Shown one piece after another: positions 1 through 8,351 of a DNA stretch of 64,000 nucleotides. The notes beneath the pieces were generated by a model. That model searched no databases. It was not told the origin of the DNA and was given only the letters and a program-made list of their open reading frames with translations. A program made the position numbers and the translations under genes. The DNA is from an uncultured Oscillibacter sp. (lineage in GTDB: Bacteria; Bacillota; Clostridia; Oscillospirales; Oscillospiraceae): assembly GCF_910579365.1 (NCBI RefSeq), contig NZ_CAJTUX010000006.1, forward strand, positions 1-64,000. The letters are read 5' to 3'. The first letter of the stretch is position 1. Each line of letters opens with the position of its first letter.

Positions 1-1277
1 GGGCCGTCGTTGGTATGTACGTTGATGTAGCGCCCCTTGAGCTTGGAGTGGAGGATGGTCTGGCTGGAGTACAGTCCGCCGTAGCCGGAGAGAACATAAC
101 TGACGCAGCAGGCCAGGGCGAAGTACAAAAGCCCCTCGCTTCCGAAGAGCTCCACCGACAGCGCGATGGAGGCCAGGGGGCAGTTGGTGGCCCCGCAGAA
201 CACGGACACCAGCCCCAGGGCGGCGGCAAAGCCGGCCGGGAGGCCCAGCAGCGGCCCCGCCGCGCAGCCGAAGGCCGCCCCCACAAAGAAGGAGGGCACC
301 ACCTCCCCGCCCTTGAACCCCGCGCCCAGGGTGACGGCGGTGAAGAGGATTTTCAGCAGGAAGGCCGCGGGATGAGCCGTCCCCTCCTCCACGGCGGCGG
401 CGATGACCTGCATCCCCGCGCCGTTGTAGTCCGCAGAGCCGCAGAGCCAGGTCAGGATAACCACGGCGCAGCCCCCCGCGAAGGCCCGGAGCCAGGGGGA
501 GGGAATCCGTTTTTGGAGCTGGTGCTCCGTCAGGCGGATAGTTCCGCAGAAGAGGACGGAGAGGAGGCCGCACAGCGCCGCCAGAATCCCCGCCTGGACC
601 AGCGGTCCGGCGGCCAGGGCCGGGGCCTCCACGGTGAAATGGGTGGGCTCCACCCCCAGCAGGCGGGAAATGCCGTAGGCCTCCAGCGCCCCGATGAGGG
701 CGGGGAAAAAGGCGGCGTGATAAAAGGCGTCCACGCTGACCACGGCGATGGAGAACACCGCCGCCGCCAGGGGCGTGCCGAACAGGGCGGTGAAAAAGGC
801 CGCCATGCCCGTGGTGGTGGCGACCCGGAGGTCCCGCTCGTCAAAGCCGAAGAGGCGGCCCGCCCGGTAGCCCAGGGCCCCGCCCATCTGGAGGGCCGCC
901 CCCTCCCGTCCTGCGGAGCCGCCGCAGAGATGGGTCAGCACCGTCCCCAGGAAGATGGCGGGAACCAGCAGAAAGGAGATGGTTCCCCCGGAGTGAACCT
1001 CGTTGAAAATGTCATTGGTGCCCTGGCCCTCCGTGCCCAGCAGCTTATAGAGCCCCACGATGGCAAGGCCCGCCAGGGGCAGGCCGCAGAGCAGCCAGGG
1101 GAACTCCCCCCGGAGCTCCGTGGCGATCTCCACGGCCAGGTGAAACGCCGTTCCAACCAGGCCGCAGGAGACCCCCGCCGCCGTGGCCAGCAGCATCCAC
1201 TTCCCCAGGGCCCTGGCGTACAGCAGTATCAGGCCCCACCGGGCCCGGAAATCCCGTTTGATACTCTCCAATGTCAT
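1..1277 (-). CDS. ClC-family anion channel/antiporter (3' end outside window)
   Basis: Polytopic membrane protein of the ClC family, which moves chloride or fluoride, often in exchange for protons. Translation from ATG at 1277 gives about 425 residues of alternating hydrophobic segments; the C-terminus is cut by the window edge. The gating-glutamate motif is present as GSAGREGAALQ, and later GGEVVPSFFVG and GATNCPLASIALSVELFG match the other ion-pathway loops. The loop that normally reads GSGIP reads GQGTND, lacking the central serine, and the gate motif is GREGA rather than GREGP. As I remember them, fluoride-exporting ClC proteins carry similar departures, so a fluoride/proton antiporter is possible but unproven. 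A short leader contains a GC hairpin next to the ribosome site, with no room for a fluoride riboswitch. Confidence 0.9.
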   Translation of the reverse strand, partial: MTLESIKRDFRARWGLILLYARALGKWMLLATAAGVSCGLVGTAFHLAVEIATELRGEFPWLLCGLPLAGLAIVGLYKLLGTEGQGTNDIFNEVHSGGTISFLLVPAIFLGTVLTHLCGGSAGREGAALQMGGALGYRAGRLFGFDERDLRVATTTGMAAFFTALFGTPLAAAVFSIAVVSVDAFYHAAFFPALIGALEAYGISRLLGVEPTHFTVEAPALAAGPLVQAGILAALCGLLSVLFCGTIRLTEHQLQKRIPSPWLRAFAGGCAVVILTWLCGSADYNGAGMQVIAAAVEEGTAHPAAFLLKILFTAVTLGAGFKGGEVVPSFFVGAAFGCAAGPLLGLPAGFAAALGLVSVFCGATNCPLASIALSVELFGSEGLLYFALACCVSYVLSGYGGLYSSQTILHSKLKGRYINVHTNDG

Positions 1278-1321
1278 GCCATTCCTCCGCAGTTCCCCGC
1301 CGGAGCGGGGAGTCTCTATAC

Positions 1322-1349
1322 AGTATACAGGTTTTTCACCGGAATGCAA
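1322..1349 (-). promoter_or_regulatory. Sigma-A promoter for the ClC gene
   Basis: On the minus strand TTGCAT (1349-1344), a 16-base spacer, then TATACT (1327-1322). It lies about 45 bases upstream of the ClC start and is divergent from the serC promoter. Confidence 0.75.
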
Positions 1350-1402
1350 GAGGGGGATGCGGAAGAAAGGTACACCTTTTTTGAGAAAATTCCGGAAGAC
1401 GG

Positions 1403-1431
1403 TTGATTCCGTTTAAAAAATCCTGTATACT
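1403..1431 (+). promoter_or_regulatory. Sigma-A promoter for serC
   Basis: TTGATT (1403-1408), 17-base spacer, TATACT (1426-1431). The transcript would start near 1438, about 58 bases before the serC ATG. Confidence 0.8.
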
Positions 1432-1495
1432 ATAAACAGGAAAGCGCTCCCGCAGGGGGGCGGAATTTGTGAAAATTTGAATGGAGGAAACCGCT

Positions 1496-2584
1496 ATGAA
1501 ATACGGCCGCACCTATAACTTCTCCGCCGGCCCCGCCATGATGCCGGAGCCGGTTCTGGAGGAGATCGCCGCCGAGATGATGAACTACCGTGGAAGCGGC
1601 ATGTGCGTCATGGAGATGAGCCACCGGAGCAAGGTGTTCCAGCAGATTCGGGACGAGGCGGAGGCGGACCTGCGCAAGCTTATGGGCATCCCCGATAACT
1701 ACAAGGTCCTCTTTATCCAGGGCGGCGGTACCGTCCAGTTTGCCATGGTGGCCATGAACCTGATGAAAAACGGCCTGGGGTGCTATGTGGAGACCGGCGC
1801 CTGGTCCAAGAAGGCCATCGCCGAGGCCAAGAAGTACGGCGAGGTGAAGATTGCCGCCTCCTCGGCGGACAAGAACTTCTCCTATATCCCGGACTGCTCG
1901 GACCTGGACATTCCGGAGAACGCCGACTACGTCTATATCTGCGAGAATGAGACCATCAACGGCACCACCTTCTTCCAGCTGCCCAACACCAAGGGCAAGG
2001 TCCTGGTCAGCGACCAGTCCAGCATGTTCCTCTCCCGGCCCTGCGACGTTTCGAAGTACGGTCTCATCTGGGGCGGCGTGCAGAAGAACGTGGGCCCGGC
2101 GGGCATGGCCGTGGTCATCATCCGGGAGGATTTGATCCGGGACGACCTGCCCAAATTCGTCCCCACCTATATGAGCTATAAGACCCACGCGGACAACGAC
2201 TCCCTTTACAACACCCCCAACTGCTGGGCTATCTACTGCTGCGGCAAGGTCTTCAAGTACCTCTTGGACAACGGCGGCCTGGAGGCGATGCACAAACGCA
2301 ACGAGGAGAAGGCGAAGATTCTCTACGACTTCCTGGACCAGTCCAAGCTCTTCACCGGAGCCGTGCGGAAGGAGGACCGCTCCCTCATGAACGTGCCCTT
2401 CGTCACCCCCACGAAGGAGCAGGACGCCGACGTGGTGGCCGCGTCCAAGGCGGCGGGCTTCGACAACCTCAAGGGCCACAAGAGCGTGGGGGGCCTCCGG
2501 GCTTCCATCTACAACGCCATGCCCAAGGAGGGCGTGGAGGCCCTGGTGGAGTTCCTGAAAACATACGAAAAAGAACACGCCTGA
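1496..2584 (+). CDS. serC: Phosphoserine aminotransferase
   Basis: Class V PLP aminotransferase of 362 residues that converts 3-phosphohydroxypyruvate and glutamate to phosphoserine, the second step of serine synthesis. The N-terminus YNFSAGPAMMPEPVLEE is the SerC signature, and the PLP-binding lysine lies in GGVQKNVGPAG near residue 197. Length is normal. I chose ATG 1496 rather than the in-frame ATG at 1481 because the bases just upstream (GGAGG at 1483-1487) form a good ribosome site for 1496. It is followed by serA 88 bases downstream, so the pair forms a two-gene serine operon; the last step, SerB, is not obvious next door. Confidence 0.97.
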   Translation: MKYGRTYNFSAGPAMMPEPVLEEIAAEMMNYRGSGMCVMEMSHRSKVFQQIRDEAEADLRKLMGIPDNYKVLFIQGGGTVQFAMVAMNLMKNGLGCYVETGAWSKKAIAEAKKYGEVKIAASSADKNFSYIPDCSDLDIPENADYVYICENETINGTTFFQLPNTKGKVLVSDQSSMFLSRPCDVSKYGLIWGGVQKNVGPAGMAVVIIREDLIRDDLPKFVPTYMSYKTHADNDSLYNTPNCWAIYCCGKVFKYLLDNGGLEAMHKRNEEKAKILYDFLDQSKLFTGAVRKEDRSLMNVPFVTPTKEQDADVVAASKAAGFDNLKGHKSVGGLRASIYNAMPKEGVEALVEFLKTYEKEHA

Positions 2585-2589
2585 GCCGG

Positions 2590-2648
2590 GCGCCCATCCC
2601 CCAATGGGCGCGTACCCTTGCGCTGTCGGTGCCCCTGGGGTGCACCGA
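2590..2648 (+). other. Two hairpins between serC and serA
   Basis: The 88-base spacer holds a perfect 8-bp stem (2590-2597 with 2604-2611) and a second stem-loop (2626-2648). Neither is followed by a U-run, so they look like mRNA processing or differential-expression structures rather than a full terminator. Confidence 0.55.
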
Positions 2649-2672
2649 GAACGAATGAAAGGGGAATGTATC

Positions 2673-3581
2673 ATGTTAAAACGCGTATTGGTTACCGACG
2701 GAATGGACGCCTCCGCCATTGAGAAGCTCCGGGCGGACGGCTGTGAAGTGGTGGAGCAGTTCTATGAGCCCGACGCCCTGGGCCCCGCCCTGCGGGACTT
2801 TGACGCGGTCATCATCCGCTCCGCCACCAAGATCAAGGAGCCTCAGATCGACGCCGCCAAGGGCAGCCGCCTGAAGCTCATCGTCCGGGCCGGCGTGGGT
2901 GTGGACAACATCGCCGTGAAGTACGCCGAGGCGGCGGGCATCACCGTGAAGAACACCCCCCGGGCCTCCTCCAACGCGGTGGCGGAGCTGGCCATGGCCC
3001 TCCTCTTCTCCTGCGCCCGGAACATCTCCATCGCCGGGCATACCATGCGGGAGAACAAGTGGGAGAAGAAGGCCTACTCCAAGGGCTTCGAGCTGGCGGG
3101 GAAGACCGCCGGCGTCCTGGGCTACGGCCGCATCGGACAGATGGTGGGGGCCAAGTGCCAGGCCCTGGGGATGAACGTCCTCTCCGCCGTTCATCTTCAC
3201 CGTCCGGAGGGCTGCGAGTGCGAGACCATGAAATTCGTCTCCATGGACGAGGTGTACGCCGGGGCGGACGTGCTGATTCTCTGCGCCCCCGGCGGGGAGC
3301 GGCCCCTGGTGGACCGGGAGAGCCTGGGAAAGATGAAGGACGGCGTGGTGATCGTCAACGTCTCCCGGGGCAGCAACGTGGACGAGGCGGCGCTGCTGGA
3401 GGCCCTGGAGTCCGGCAAGGTCCGGGCGGCGGGCCTGGACGTGTGGATGAGCGAGAAGGACCCCAATTGGGCCCTGGCCACACATGCGGCAGTCTCCTGC
3501 ACGCCTCACATCGGCGCGGGCACCAAGGAGGCACAGAAGCGCATCGGCGCGGAGCTGGTGGACATCATCGAGAACTTCTGA
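2673..3581 (+). CDS. serA: D-3-phosphoglycerate dehydrogenase, short form
   Basis: NAD-dependent 2-hydroxyacid dehydrogenase of 302 residues, first step of serine synthesis. The Rossmann motif GYGRIGQMVG sits near residue 150, the substrate/NAD loop NVSRGSNVDEAAL near 230 and the catalytic histidine in TPHIGAG near 278. It ends right after the nucleotide/substrate domains, so it lacks the C-terminal ACT domain that mediates serine feedback inhibition in longer SerA enzymes. ATG 2673 fits the usual N-terminus; the upstream AAGGGG is a modest ribosome site. Neighbouring serC makes the SerA assignment safer than a generic 2-hydroxyacid dehydrogenase. Confidence 0.92.
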   Translation: MLKRVLVTDGMDASAIEKLRADGCEVVEQFYEPDALGPALRDFDAVIIRSATKIKEPQIDAAKGSRLKLIVRAGVGVDNIAVKYAEAAGITVKNTPRASSNAVAELAMALLFSCARNISIAGHTMRENKWEKKAYSKGFELAGKTAGVLGYGRIGQMVGAKCQALGMNVLSAVHLHRPEGCECETMKFVSMDEVYAGADVLILCAPGGERPLVDRESLGKMKDGVVIVNVSRGSNVDEAALLEALESGKVRAAGLDVWMSEKDPNWALATHAAVSCTPHIGAGTKEAQKRIGAELVDIIENF

Positions 3582-3594
3582 CCGAAAATGAAGA

Positions 3595-3640
3595 GAACCG
3601 GCGGACCGTTCGTACCTGGGTGCGGGCGGCCCGCCGGTTC
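3595..3640 (+). terminator. Probable terminator after serA
   Basis: A perfect 10-bp stem, GAACCGGCGG (3595-3604) with its complement (3631-3640), begins 13 bases after the serA stop. Only a weak TT follows, so efficiency is uncertain. Confidence 0.5.
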
Positions 3641-3679
3641 TTGCGCAAGCAGGGCGGGAATTGTCGTGAAAACACACAA

Positions 3680-3693
3680 TGCAAACGTTTGTA
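3680..3693 (+). promoter_or_regulatory. cre-like palindrome upstream of the S-layer protein gene
   Basis: TGCAAACGTTTGTA (3680-3693) closely fits the CcpA catabolite-response consensus, with a perfectly palindromic core CAAACGTTTG. It sits 18 bases upstream of the -35 box at 3711. A LacI-family regulator is the natural reader; which one is not known. Confidence 0.5.
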
Positions 3694-3710
3694 TTTCGGC
3701 GGAGGCTGGG

Positions 3711-3739
3711 TTGAAACTGACAAATTATGGTGGTATACT
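3711..3739 (+). promoter_or_regulatory. Sigma-A promoter for the S-layer-homology protein
   Basis: TTGAAA (3711-3716), 17-base spacer, TATACT (3734-3739); start expected near 3746, giving a 55-base leader. Confidence 0.8.
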
Positions 3740-3800
3740 AAGAGTCATTCAACGGGATACCGGCGGAACGCCCCCCAAAAAATCGAATGGAGGCATACCT

Positions 3801-5315
3801 ATGAAAAAGTTCCTGTCCCTGTTTCTCGCGCTGGTTTTGATCTGCGCCATGATTCCCGGCGCTTCCGCCAGCACCATCTATACGGCCGAGGAGATGAAAG
3901 TCAAGCACGACTTCCAGACCGAGGGCGTGGAGGATGGCAAGGGCGCCGCCACCTACGTCGAGGTGGAGGGCGGCTACTACATCTCCCCCTGGAAGTACGA
4001 CGTGGAGAACATCAGCCTCACCGTCACCTACAACGGCGAGGACTACAAGGTCAAGACCAAGGACCTGAAGCTGGAGGGCCTGAAGGACGTGAAGGTCAGC
4101 GTCTTCGAGCAGGACGGCAAGGTGGTGACCAGCACGGAGAGCGCCCCCGACGGCGCCAAGAAGATCGCCAAGTTCAAGGTGGACCTGGAGAACTGGACCG
4201 TCATCGCCATGCCCAAGACCGAGGGGCTGGAGATGGCCGTGAAGTTCCAGTATAAGGACGCCAAGCCGGACGAGGCGAAGAACGTGGACGCCGTTCCCCT
4301 GGACACCGCCGCCCAGGAACAGGCGGAGGCCCCCGCGGGCTCCGTCCAGCTGATTCAGGACTTCAAGGAGTGCAAGGGCGTCACCGACGAGACCAAGGAA
4401 ATCCGCACCATGCTGAAGCCCGATGAGAACGGCGTGTATTTCGCCTCCCGCTGGAACTACAAGATGGCCACCAAGGCGGGCGACGCCGGTGTGGGCCCCA
4501 ACATCGACTGCAAGGTGGTCTACAACGGGTCCAACAAAAAGATGAAGGGCGAGGATATCACCCCCGACGCCAACAACTGCGGCACCATGTACTTCTTTGA
4601 CCAGGACGGCAAGCTGGATGTGGCCGCCCAGGTCCCCCAGGGCGCCACGCTGCTGGCGGAGTGCACCATGAGCCTGGACGGGGCCATCTGGTTTATTCCC
4701 AAGAGCGATAAGATCACCACGGAGCTGGAATTTAACTACGACGCCTCCGAGACCTATGACGAGGCGAAGAACGTGGACCAGGTGCAGAATGTGAAACCCG
4801 GCGCCAGAACCGAAGCGCCCGCCGCCCCCAAGTTTGCCGACGTGGCCGCGGACTCCCCCTTCGCCGCCGCCATTGACTGGGCCGTGGAAGAGGGCATCAC
4901 CAAGGGCAAGACCGAGACTGCCTTCGGCCCCGGGGACGTCTGCTCTGTCTCCCACATCCTCGCCTTCCTGTGGCGGGCCAACGGAAAGCCCGGCGCCGAA
5001 GAGGGCACGGCGGACTCCGCCGCCCTGGGCAAGTGGGCCGTGGAGCAAAAGCTCATCGCCGAGGGCGAGAGCGTCAGCGCTCCCTGCACCCGGGTAATGG
5101 CGGTTACCTATCTTTGGAAAGCGGCCGGAGAGCCTGCCGCCGAGACGGAGATTCAGTTCACCGACGTGGACAAGGACGCGGATTACGCGCCCGCCGTGGC
5201 CTGGGCCGTGGAGAAGGGCATTACCTCCGGCAAGACCGCCGATACCTTCGCCCCCACGGATACCTGCACCCGGGGCCAGATCGTGACCTTCCTCTATCGC
5301 GCAGCCCGTTCGTGA
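3801..5315 (+). CDS. Secreted protein with two S-layer-homology repeats
   Basis: 504-residue exported protein. Residues 1-24 are a signal peptide (MKKFLSLFLALVLICAMIPG then ASAS). The middle contains two related beta-rich, lysine- and aspartate-rich modules, near residues 30-165 and 190-330, each ending in a similar EAKNVD stretch. The last 160 residues hold two SLH-type repeats beginning FADVAADSPFAAAIDWAVEEG and FTDVDKDADYAPAVAWAVEKG, which usually anchor proteins to wall polysaccharide. The start at 3801 follows GGAGG at 3789-3793. The function of the central modules is unknown. Codon use is like the neighbours. Confidence 0.85.
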   Translation: MKKFLSLFLALVLICAMIPGASASTIYTAEEMKVKHDFQTEGVEDGKGAATYVEVEGGYYISPWKYDVENISLTVTYNGEDYKVKTKDLKLEGLKDVKVSVFEQDGKVVTSTESAPDGAKKIAKFKVDLENWTVIAMPKTEGLEMAVKFQYKDAKPDEAKNVDAVPLDTAAQEQAEAPAGSVQLIQDFKECKGVTDETKEIRTMLKPDENGVYFASRWNYKMATKAGDAGVGPNIDCKVVYNGSNKKMKGEDITPDANNCGTMYFFDQDGKLDVAAQVPQGATLLAECTMSLDGAIWFIPKSDKITTELEFNYDASETYDEAKNVDQVQNVKPGARTEAPAAPKFADVAADSPFAAAIDWAVEEGITKGKTETAFGPGDVCSVSHILAFLWRANGKPGAEEGTADSAALGKWAVEQKLIAEGESVSAPCTRVMAVTYLWKAAGEPAAETEIQFTDVDKDADYAPAVAWAVEKGITSGKTADTFAPTDTCTRGQIVTFLYRAARS

Positions 5316-5428
5316 GATACCCTTTCGGCGGTGATTCCCCTTAAAGGGGGAAAGCACCGCCGGACGGAACAGGTCTTCTCTTTCCGCTGCGGACCCCTTC
5401 GCCGGGTCCGCGGCTGGATTTCTACAAG

Positions 5429-5465
5429 AAAGCAGTCCGCGCCCTTTGGCGCGGACTGCTTTTTC
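5429..5465 (+). terminator. Rho-independent terminator
   Basis: Long GC stem AGCAGTCCGCGCC / GGCGCGGACTGCT with loop CTTT, followed by TTTTT (to 5464). It ends the S-layer gene transcript and overlaps the region just before the next gene. Confidence 0.9.
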
Positions 5466-5511
5466 GGGGCATACTACCCTTGCCGCGAAGACCGGCGAAA
5501 GGAGGACGACC

Positions 5512-6144
5512 ATGATGAAACGTCTCTGGCCCCTGGCGCTGTGGGCGGCCCTGGGGCTGGCGCTGTGGCCCTGCCGCCGGTGGCTGACGGCGGAGGCCAT
5601 CGCCGCCTGGACGCCGGAGCAGGCCGGGCTGGCCATGGCGGCGCTTCTGGTTCTCTACGCCGTCAAGGGCCTGACGGCGGTTTTCCCCATCACCGCTCTG
5701 GAGGCGGCGGCAGGGCTGCTCTTCCCCTTTCCGGCGGCACTGGCGGCCAATGTCTGCGGCGTGGCGGCGGCGCAGGCCGCGCCCTATCTCCTGGGCCGGC
5801 GGCAGCGGGAGGGTCTTGCCGCCCTGCGGCGGCGCTGTCCCCGGCTGAGCACGCTGGAGATAGGCCGCAGGCCGGGGCGGCAGGTGTTTCTCCTCCGGCT
5901 GGCGGGGCTGCTGCCGGGGGACCTCCTCAGCCTGTACCTGGGCGCGGCGGGAACGCCCTGGGGACCCTATTTCGCCGGGGGACTGCTGGGGAGCTTTCCC
6001 CGGATTCTCTCCGCCACGGTACTGGGGGCGGCCCTGTGGGACCTGGGCGGGAGCCGGTTCTGGCTCTCCTGCGTCTTTGGCTGGGCCCTGACCGGGGCGG
6101 CGCTGCTGCTTCTGGGCCGGGAGTGGGCCAGGGGCGCTTTTTGA
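5512..6144 (+). CDS. TVP38/TMEM64 (DedA-like) family membrane protein
   Basis: 210-residue integral membrane protein with about five hydrophobic segments. The segment FPITALEAAAGLLFPFPAALAAN and the later RLAGLLPGDLLSLYLGAAG resemble the conserved re-entrant regions of the TVP38/VTT family, whose bacterial members are linked to lipid scrambling and envelope homeostasis. The start at 5512 follows AAGGAGG; the ATG at 5515 is also possible. It stands alone after a strong terminator, and its 3' end converges on the DnaC-like gene with a 14-base gap. Confidence 0.75.
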   Translation: MMKRLWPLALWAALGLALWPCRRWLTAEAIAAWTPEQAGLAMAALLVLYAVKGLTAVFPITALEAAAGLLFPFPAALAANVCGVAAAQAAPYLLGRRQREGLAALRRRCPRLSTLEIGRRPGRQVFLLRLAGLLPGDLLSLYLGAAGTPWGPYFAGGLLGSFPRILSATVLGAALWDLGGSRFWLSCVFGWALTGAALLLLGREWARGAF

Positions 6145-6158
6145 CGGGGACGGCGGCC

Positions 6159-7154
6159 CTACCGCCGCTCCCGCTTCAGCTTCCGGATATCCTCCCCAAA
6201 GAAGGGCAGGACCTGATACTCCCCCTCCAGGCGGGAGGCGGTCTGCGCGCCGTACCGGCGGGCAAGCTCCTCCAGCTTCAGGTTGGTGCTGAGGATGGAG
6301 GGCTGCCGGTTCAAAAGCCGTCCGTTGACGATGGTGTACAGGGCGCTCTGGACAAAGGGCGTGGTCATCTCCGTGCCCAGGTCGTCCAGAATCAGCAGGT
6401 CGCAGTCCAGCACCCGCTCCACGTCGGCGTCAATCTCCTCCCCGGCCTCCCGGCCAAACTTCCGGGCCTCGAAGCGGTCGAAGATGTGGACGGCGGTGTC
6501 GTACACCACGGAGAAGCCCTCGCCGCTGACCTCCCGGGCGACGGCGGCGGAGAGGAAGGTCTTTCCCAGCCCCGGGTCCCCGGTGAAGAGGAGACTGCCG
6601 CTGCCGGGGCCGAAGGAGGCGGCGTAGCGCCGGCAGGTGCGGTAAATCCAGTCCATATTCTCCCGGGGGGAGATGCCCAGCTCCGGGCTTCCCTCCTGGT
6701 CGTACCACTCCAGGGAGAAGGTCTCAAAGCTCTGGCCCCCCAGGTCCAGCATCCGGCTCAGCTCCTTCTGCTGTTCCCGGGCGCAGTAGGAGCGGAAGCA
6801 GCGGCACATGCCGCCGCCGCGGTATCCCGTGTCTCCGCAGAGGGGACAGGCGGGCTTCTCCTCCAGGCAGTCCTCCGGCAGCCCCATCTGCCGCAGAAGC
6901 AGCCGCCGCTCCTCCTGGAGGCCCAGATTCTGCATTCTCAGCGCCTCCACCGCCGGACCGGGGTCCGCCCCCTGGCGCAGAGCCCCGGAGATCAGGCGGC
7001 TCATGGTGGAACGGAGCTCCGCGTCAATCTCCCCCAGGCGGGGCTGGCGGCGGAGCACGCCCTCCCGCCGGCGGCGGAAGTTCTCCTCCCGCCGCCGGCG
7101 GTCCTCGTCAAAACGCTGCGCGGCCCGGCGCAGAATCTTTCCCTCGTAGGCCAC
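6159..7154 (-). CDS. DnaC/DnaI-like helicase loader ATPase
   Basis: 331-residue AAA+ protein that would load the replicative helicase. A basic, helical N-terminal 110 residues are followed by a zinc-binding cluster (CPLCGDTGYRGGGMCRC), then the ATPase core with Walker A GDPGLGKT, Walker B LLILDDLGTE and sensor region ILSTNLKLEEL. The start is GTG at 7154, because AAAGGAG lies 7 bases upstream; the ATG overlapping the preceding stop is in another frame. It sits 3 bases after the DnaD-like gene, so the two are translated as a helicase-loading pair. Chromosomal rather than phage origin is suggested by ordinary composition and core neighbours. Confidence 0.85.
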   Translation of the reverse strand: MAYEGKILRRAAQRFDEDRRRREENFRRRREGVLRRQPRLGEIDAELRSTMSRLISGALRQGADPGPAVEALRMQNLGLQEERRLLLRQMGLPEDCLEEKPACPLCGDTGYRGGGMCRCFRSYCAREQQKELSRMLDLGGQSFETFSLEWYDQEGSPELGISPRENMDWIYRTCRRYAASFGPGSGSLLFTGDPGLGKTFLSAAVAREVSGEGFSVVYDTAVHIFDRFEARKFGREAGEEIDADVERVLDCDLLILDDLGTEMTTPFVQSALYTIVNGRLLNRQPSILSTNLKLEELARRYGAQTASRLEGEYQVLPFFGEDIRKLKRERR

Positions 7155-7157
7155 TGG

Positions 7158-8075
7158 TCATACTCCTTTCTCCCGCTGTTCGATGTACTTGCGCATCCAG
7201 GCGTTGCCCTCGCCCTTCTGGGTCGGGGGAGGCGGCTGGCGGCGGCCGTCCCGCTGCTGGACCTCCTCCAGTGTGTGGAGGCCCGCCTCGTGCCAGCGCC
7301 GGAGGATGCCATTGCAGTAAGACCACTTGAACTCGTGGCACTTCAGCACCGTTTTGTCATAGGCCAGGGCCACCGCCTCCGGCGCGAAGCCCCACTCCTG
7401 CCACTGGAGGAGGTACTTCTCCTCGCTGGCCGCCGGGGGCCTGTCCCCCAGCTGGAGCGCCCGCATATACAGCGGCAGCGTCCCCTGCCGCTCCGCGTAC
7501 TTCCGGAGGTACTCGGCGGCGGCGGTCTGGGTGTCGATGCCCCGGCGGGCCCAGGCGTAGCCCTCCCGCTCAATCTGGCGGAGGGTGGGCCGCCGTCCCT
7601 CGCCGAAGCGCCGGGCCACCCGCTCCGCGCAGTGGCACACCAGAAGATAGATCACGTCGGCGGGGAGGCCCAGATAATCGTACAGTCCCAGCAGCGTCCC
7701 GGTGTCCGGCATGGTCAGCCGCTTGCCCAGGCGGCGCTCCACCTCGGCGGTCAGGCGGCGGAACTCCTCGTTCTGCTCCAGCCGCTCCGCCACCTCGGCC
7801 CGCTGGTAAACCGGGGGCTCGTCGGCGGGTTCCAGAGGCGTCTCCTGGGGGGCGACGAGGCCCAGGTCCCGGAGGACGGCCTCCGCCGCCTCGATGCGCC
7901 CCCGGTCCCACCGCAGTTCCCCCGCCAGAGAGCGGGGAGGCGTGTTCCCATGGTGGCGCAGGAGGGCCAGGTATAAAAGGGCGGCGTCTCCGTCCCCCCG
8001 CTCAATGAGCCGCCGGGCGGCCTGGGCGGTGAGGGTGACGCTCTCATCCGCCGTGTGAATCAAGACGCTGGGCAT
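7158..8075 (-). CDS. DnaD-domain replication protein
   Basis: 305-residue protein with an N-terminal winged-helix-like region (AAEAVLRDLGLV) and a C-terminal DnaD-type domain (GFAPEAVALAYDKT then FKWSYCNGILRRWHEAGLHT). Proteins of this type bridge origin-bound DnaA and the helicase loader during primosome assembly. The conserved YCNGILRRW segment is the DnaD-family signature. The start ATG at 8075 follows GGAGGGACCCGG. It is first of a two-gene operon with the DnaC-like ATPase. Confidence 0.85.
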   Translation of the reverse strand: MPSVLIHTADESVTLTAQAARRLIERGDGDAALLYLALLRHHGNTPPRSLAGELRWDRGRIEAAEAVLRDLGLVAPQETPLEPADEPPVYQRAEVAERLEQNEEFRRLTAEVERRLGKRLTMPDTGTLLGLYDYLGLPADVIYLLVCHCAERVARRFGEGRRPTLRQIEREGYAWARRGIDTQTAAAEYLRKYAERQGTLPLYMRALQLGDRPPAASEEKYLLQWQEWGFAPEAVALAYDKTVLKCHEFKWSYCNGILRRWHEAGLHTLEEVQQRDGRRQPPPPTQKGEGNAWMRKYIEQREKGV

Positions 8076-8116
8076 CCGGGTCCCTCCTCTCCGGTCCTTC
8101 CTGTTCTGCTTGGAAT

Positions 8117-8145
8117 AGTTTACACGGTTTTCCCTCAAAACGCAA
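8117..8145 (-). promoter_or_regulatory. Promoter for the DnaD-DnaC operon
   Basis: Minus strand TTGCGT (8145-8140), 17-base spacer, TAAACT (8122-8117). The -35 box overlaps the foot of the terminator stem at 8142-8153. Confidence 0.7.
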
Positions 8146-8180
8146 GCCCCGCCGTTTTCGAAGGGCGGGGCTTGCATTTT
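8142..8180. terminator. Bidirectional terminator
   Basis: Perfect 12-bp stem (8142-8153 with 8164-8175), loop GTTTTCGAAG, followed by TTTT on the plus strand and preceded by AAAA, so it can work both ways. It insulates the dnaD promoter from leftward transcripts starting near 8414. Confidence 0.8.
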
Positions 8181-8321
8181 GTCCTGTGGTATGATATTCT
8201 GAGGTGCCTGAAGACGCCGTAAAGAGCGGCCGGCGGAATGGACCCCTCCGAACGGGAGATGAGGCCGCTGCGGATCACACGACATACCAGCGCCTTTGCG
8301 GCGGAGGTCATGGTGAAACAC

Positions 8322-8351
8322 AAAAACCGCCACCCTGGCCGGTGACGGTTT
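8322..8351 (-). terminator. Minus-strand intrinsic terminator
   Basis: Stem AAACCGTCACC (8351-8341) pairs with GGTGGCGGTTT (8334-8324 region), followed by a T-run on the minus strand (8326-8322). Confidence 0.75.

Noticed and set aside
1278..1321. Fluoride riboswitch ahead of the ClC gene
   Set aside because: The leader from the mapped promoter is under 40 nt and only forms a simple GC hairpin, too short for the riboswitch.
15..1406. Long plus-strand open frame across the ClC gene
   Set aside because: Proline/glycine/arginine-rich antisense shadow of the membrane protein on the minus strand; no ribosome site.
3738..5636. Long minus-strand open frame over the S-layer gene
   Set aside because: Antisense shadow produced by high GC; the plus strand has signal peptide, SLH repeats and promoter.
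6159..8075. Prophage replication module
   Set aside because: DnaD- and DnaC-like genes can be phage-borne, but no integrase, structural or lysis genes are near and composition is host-like.
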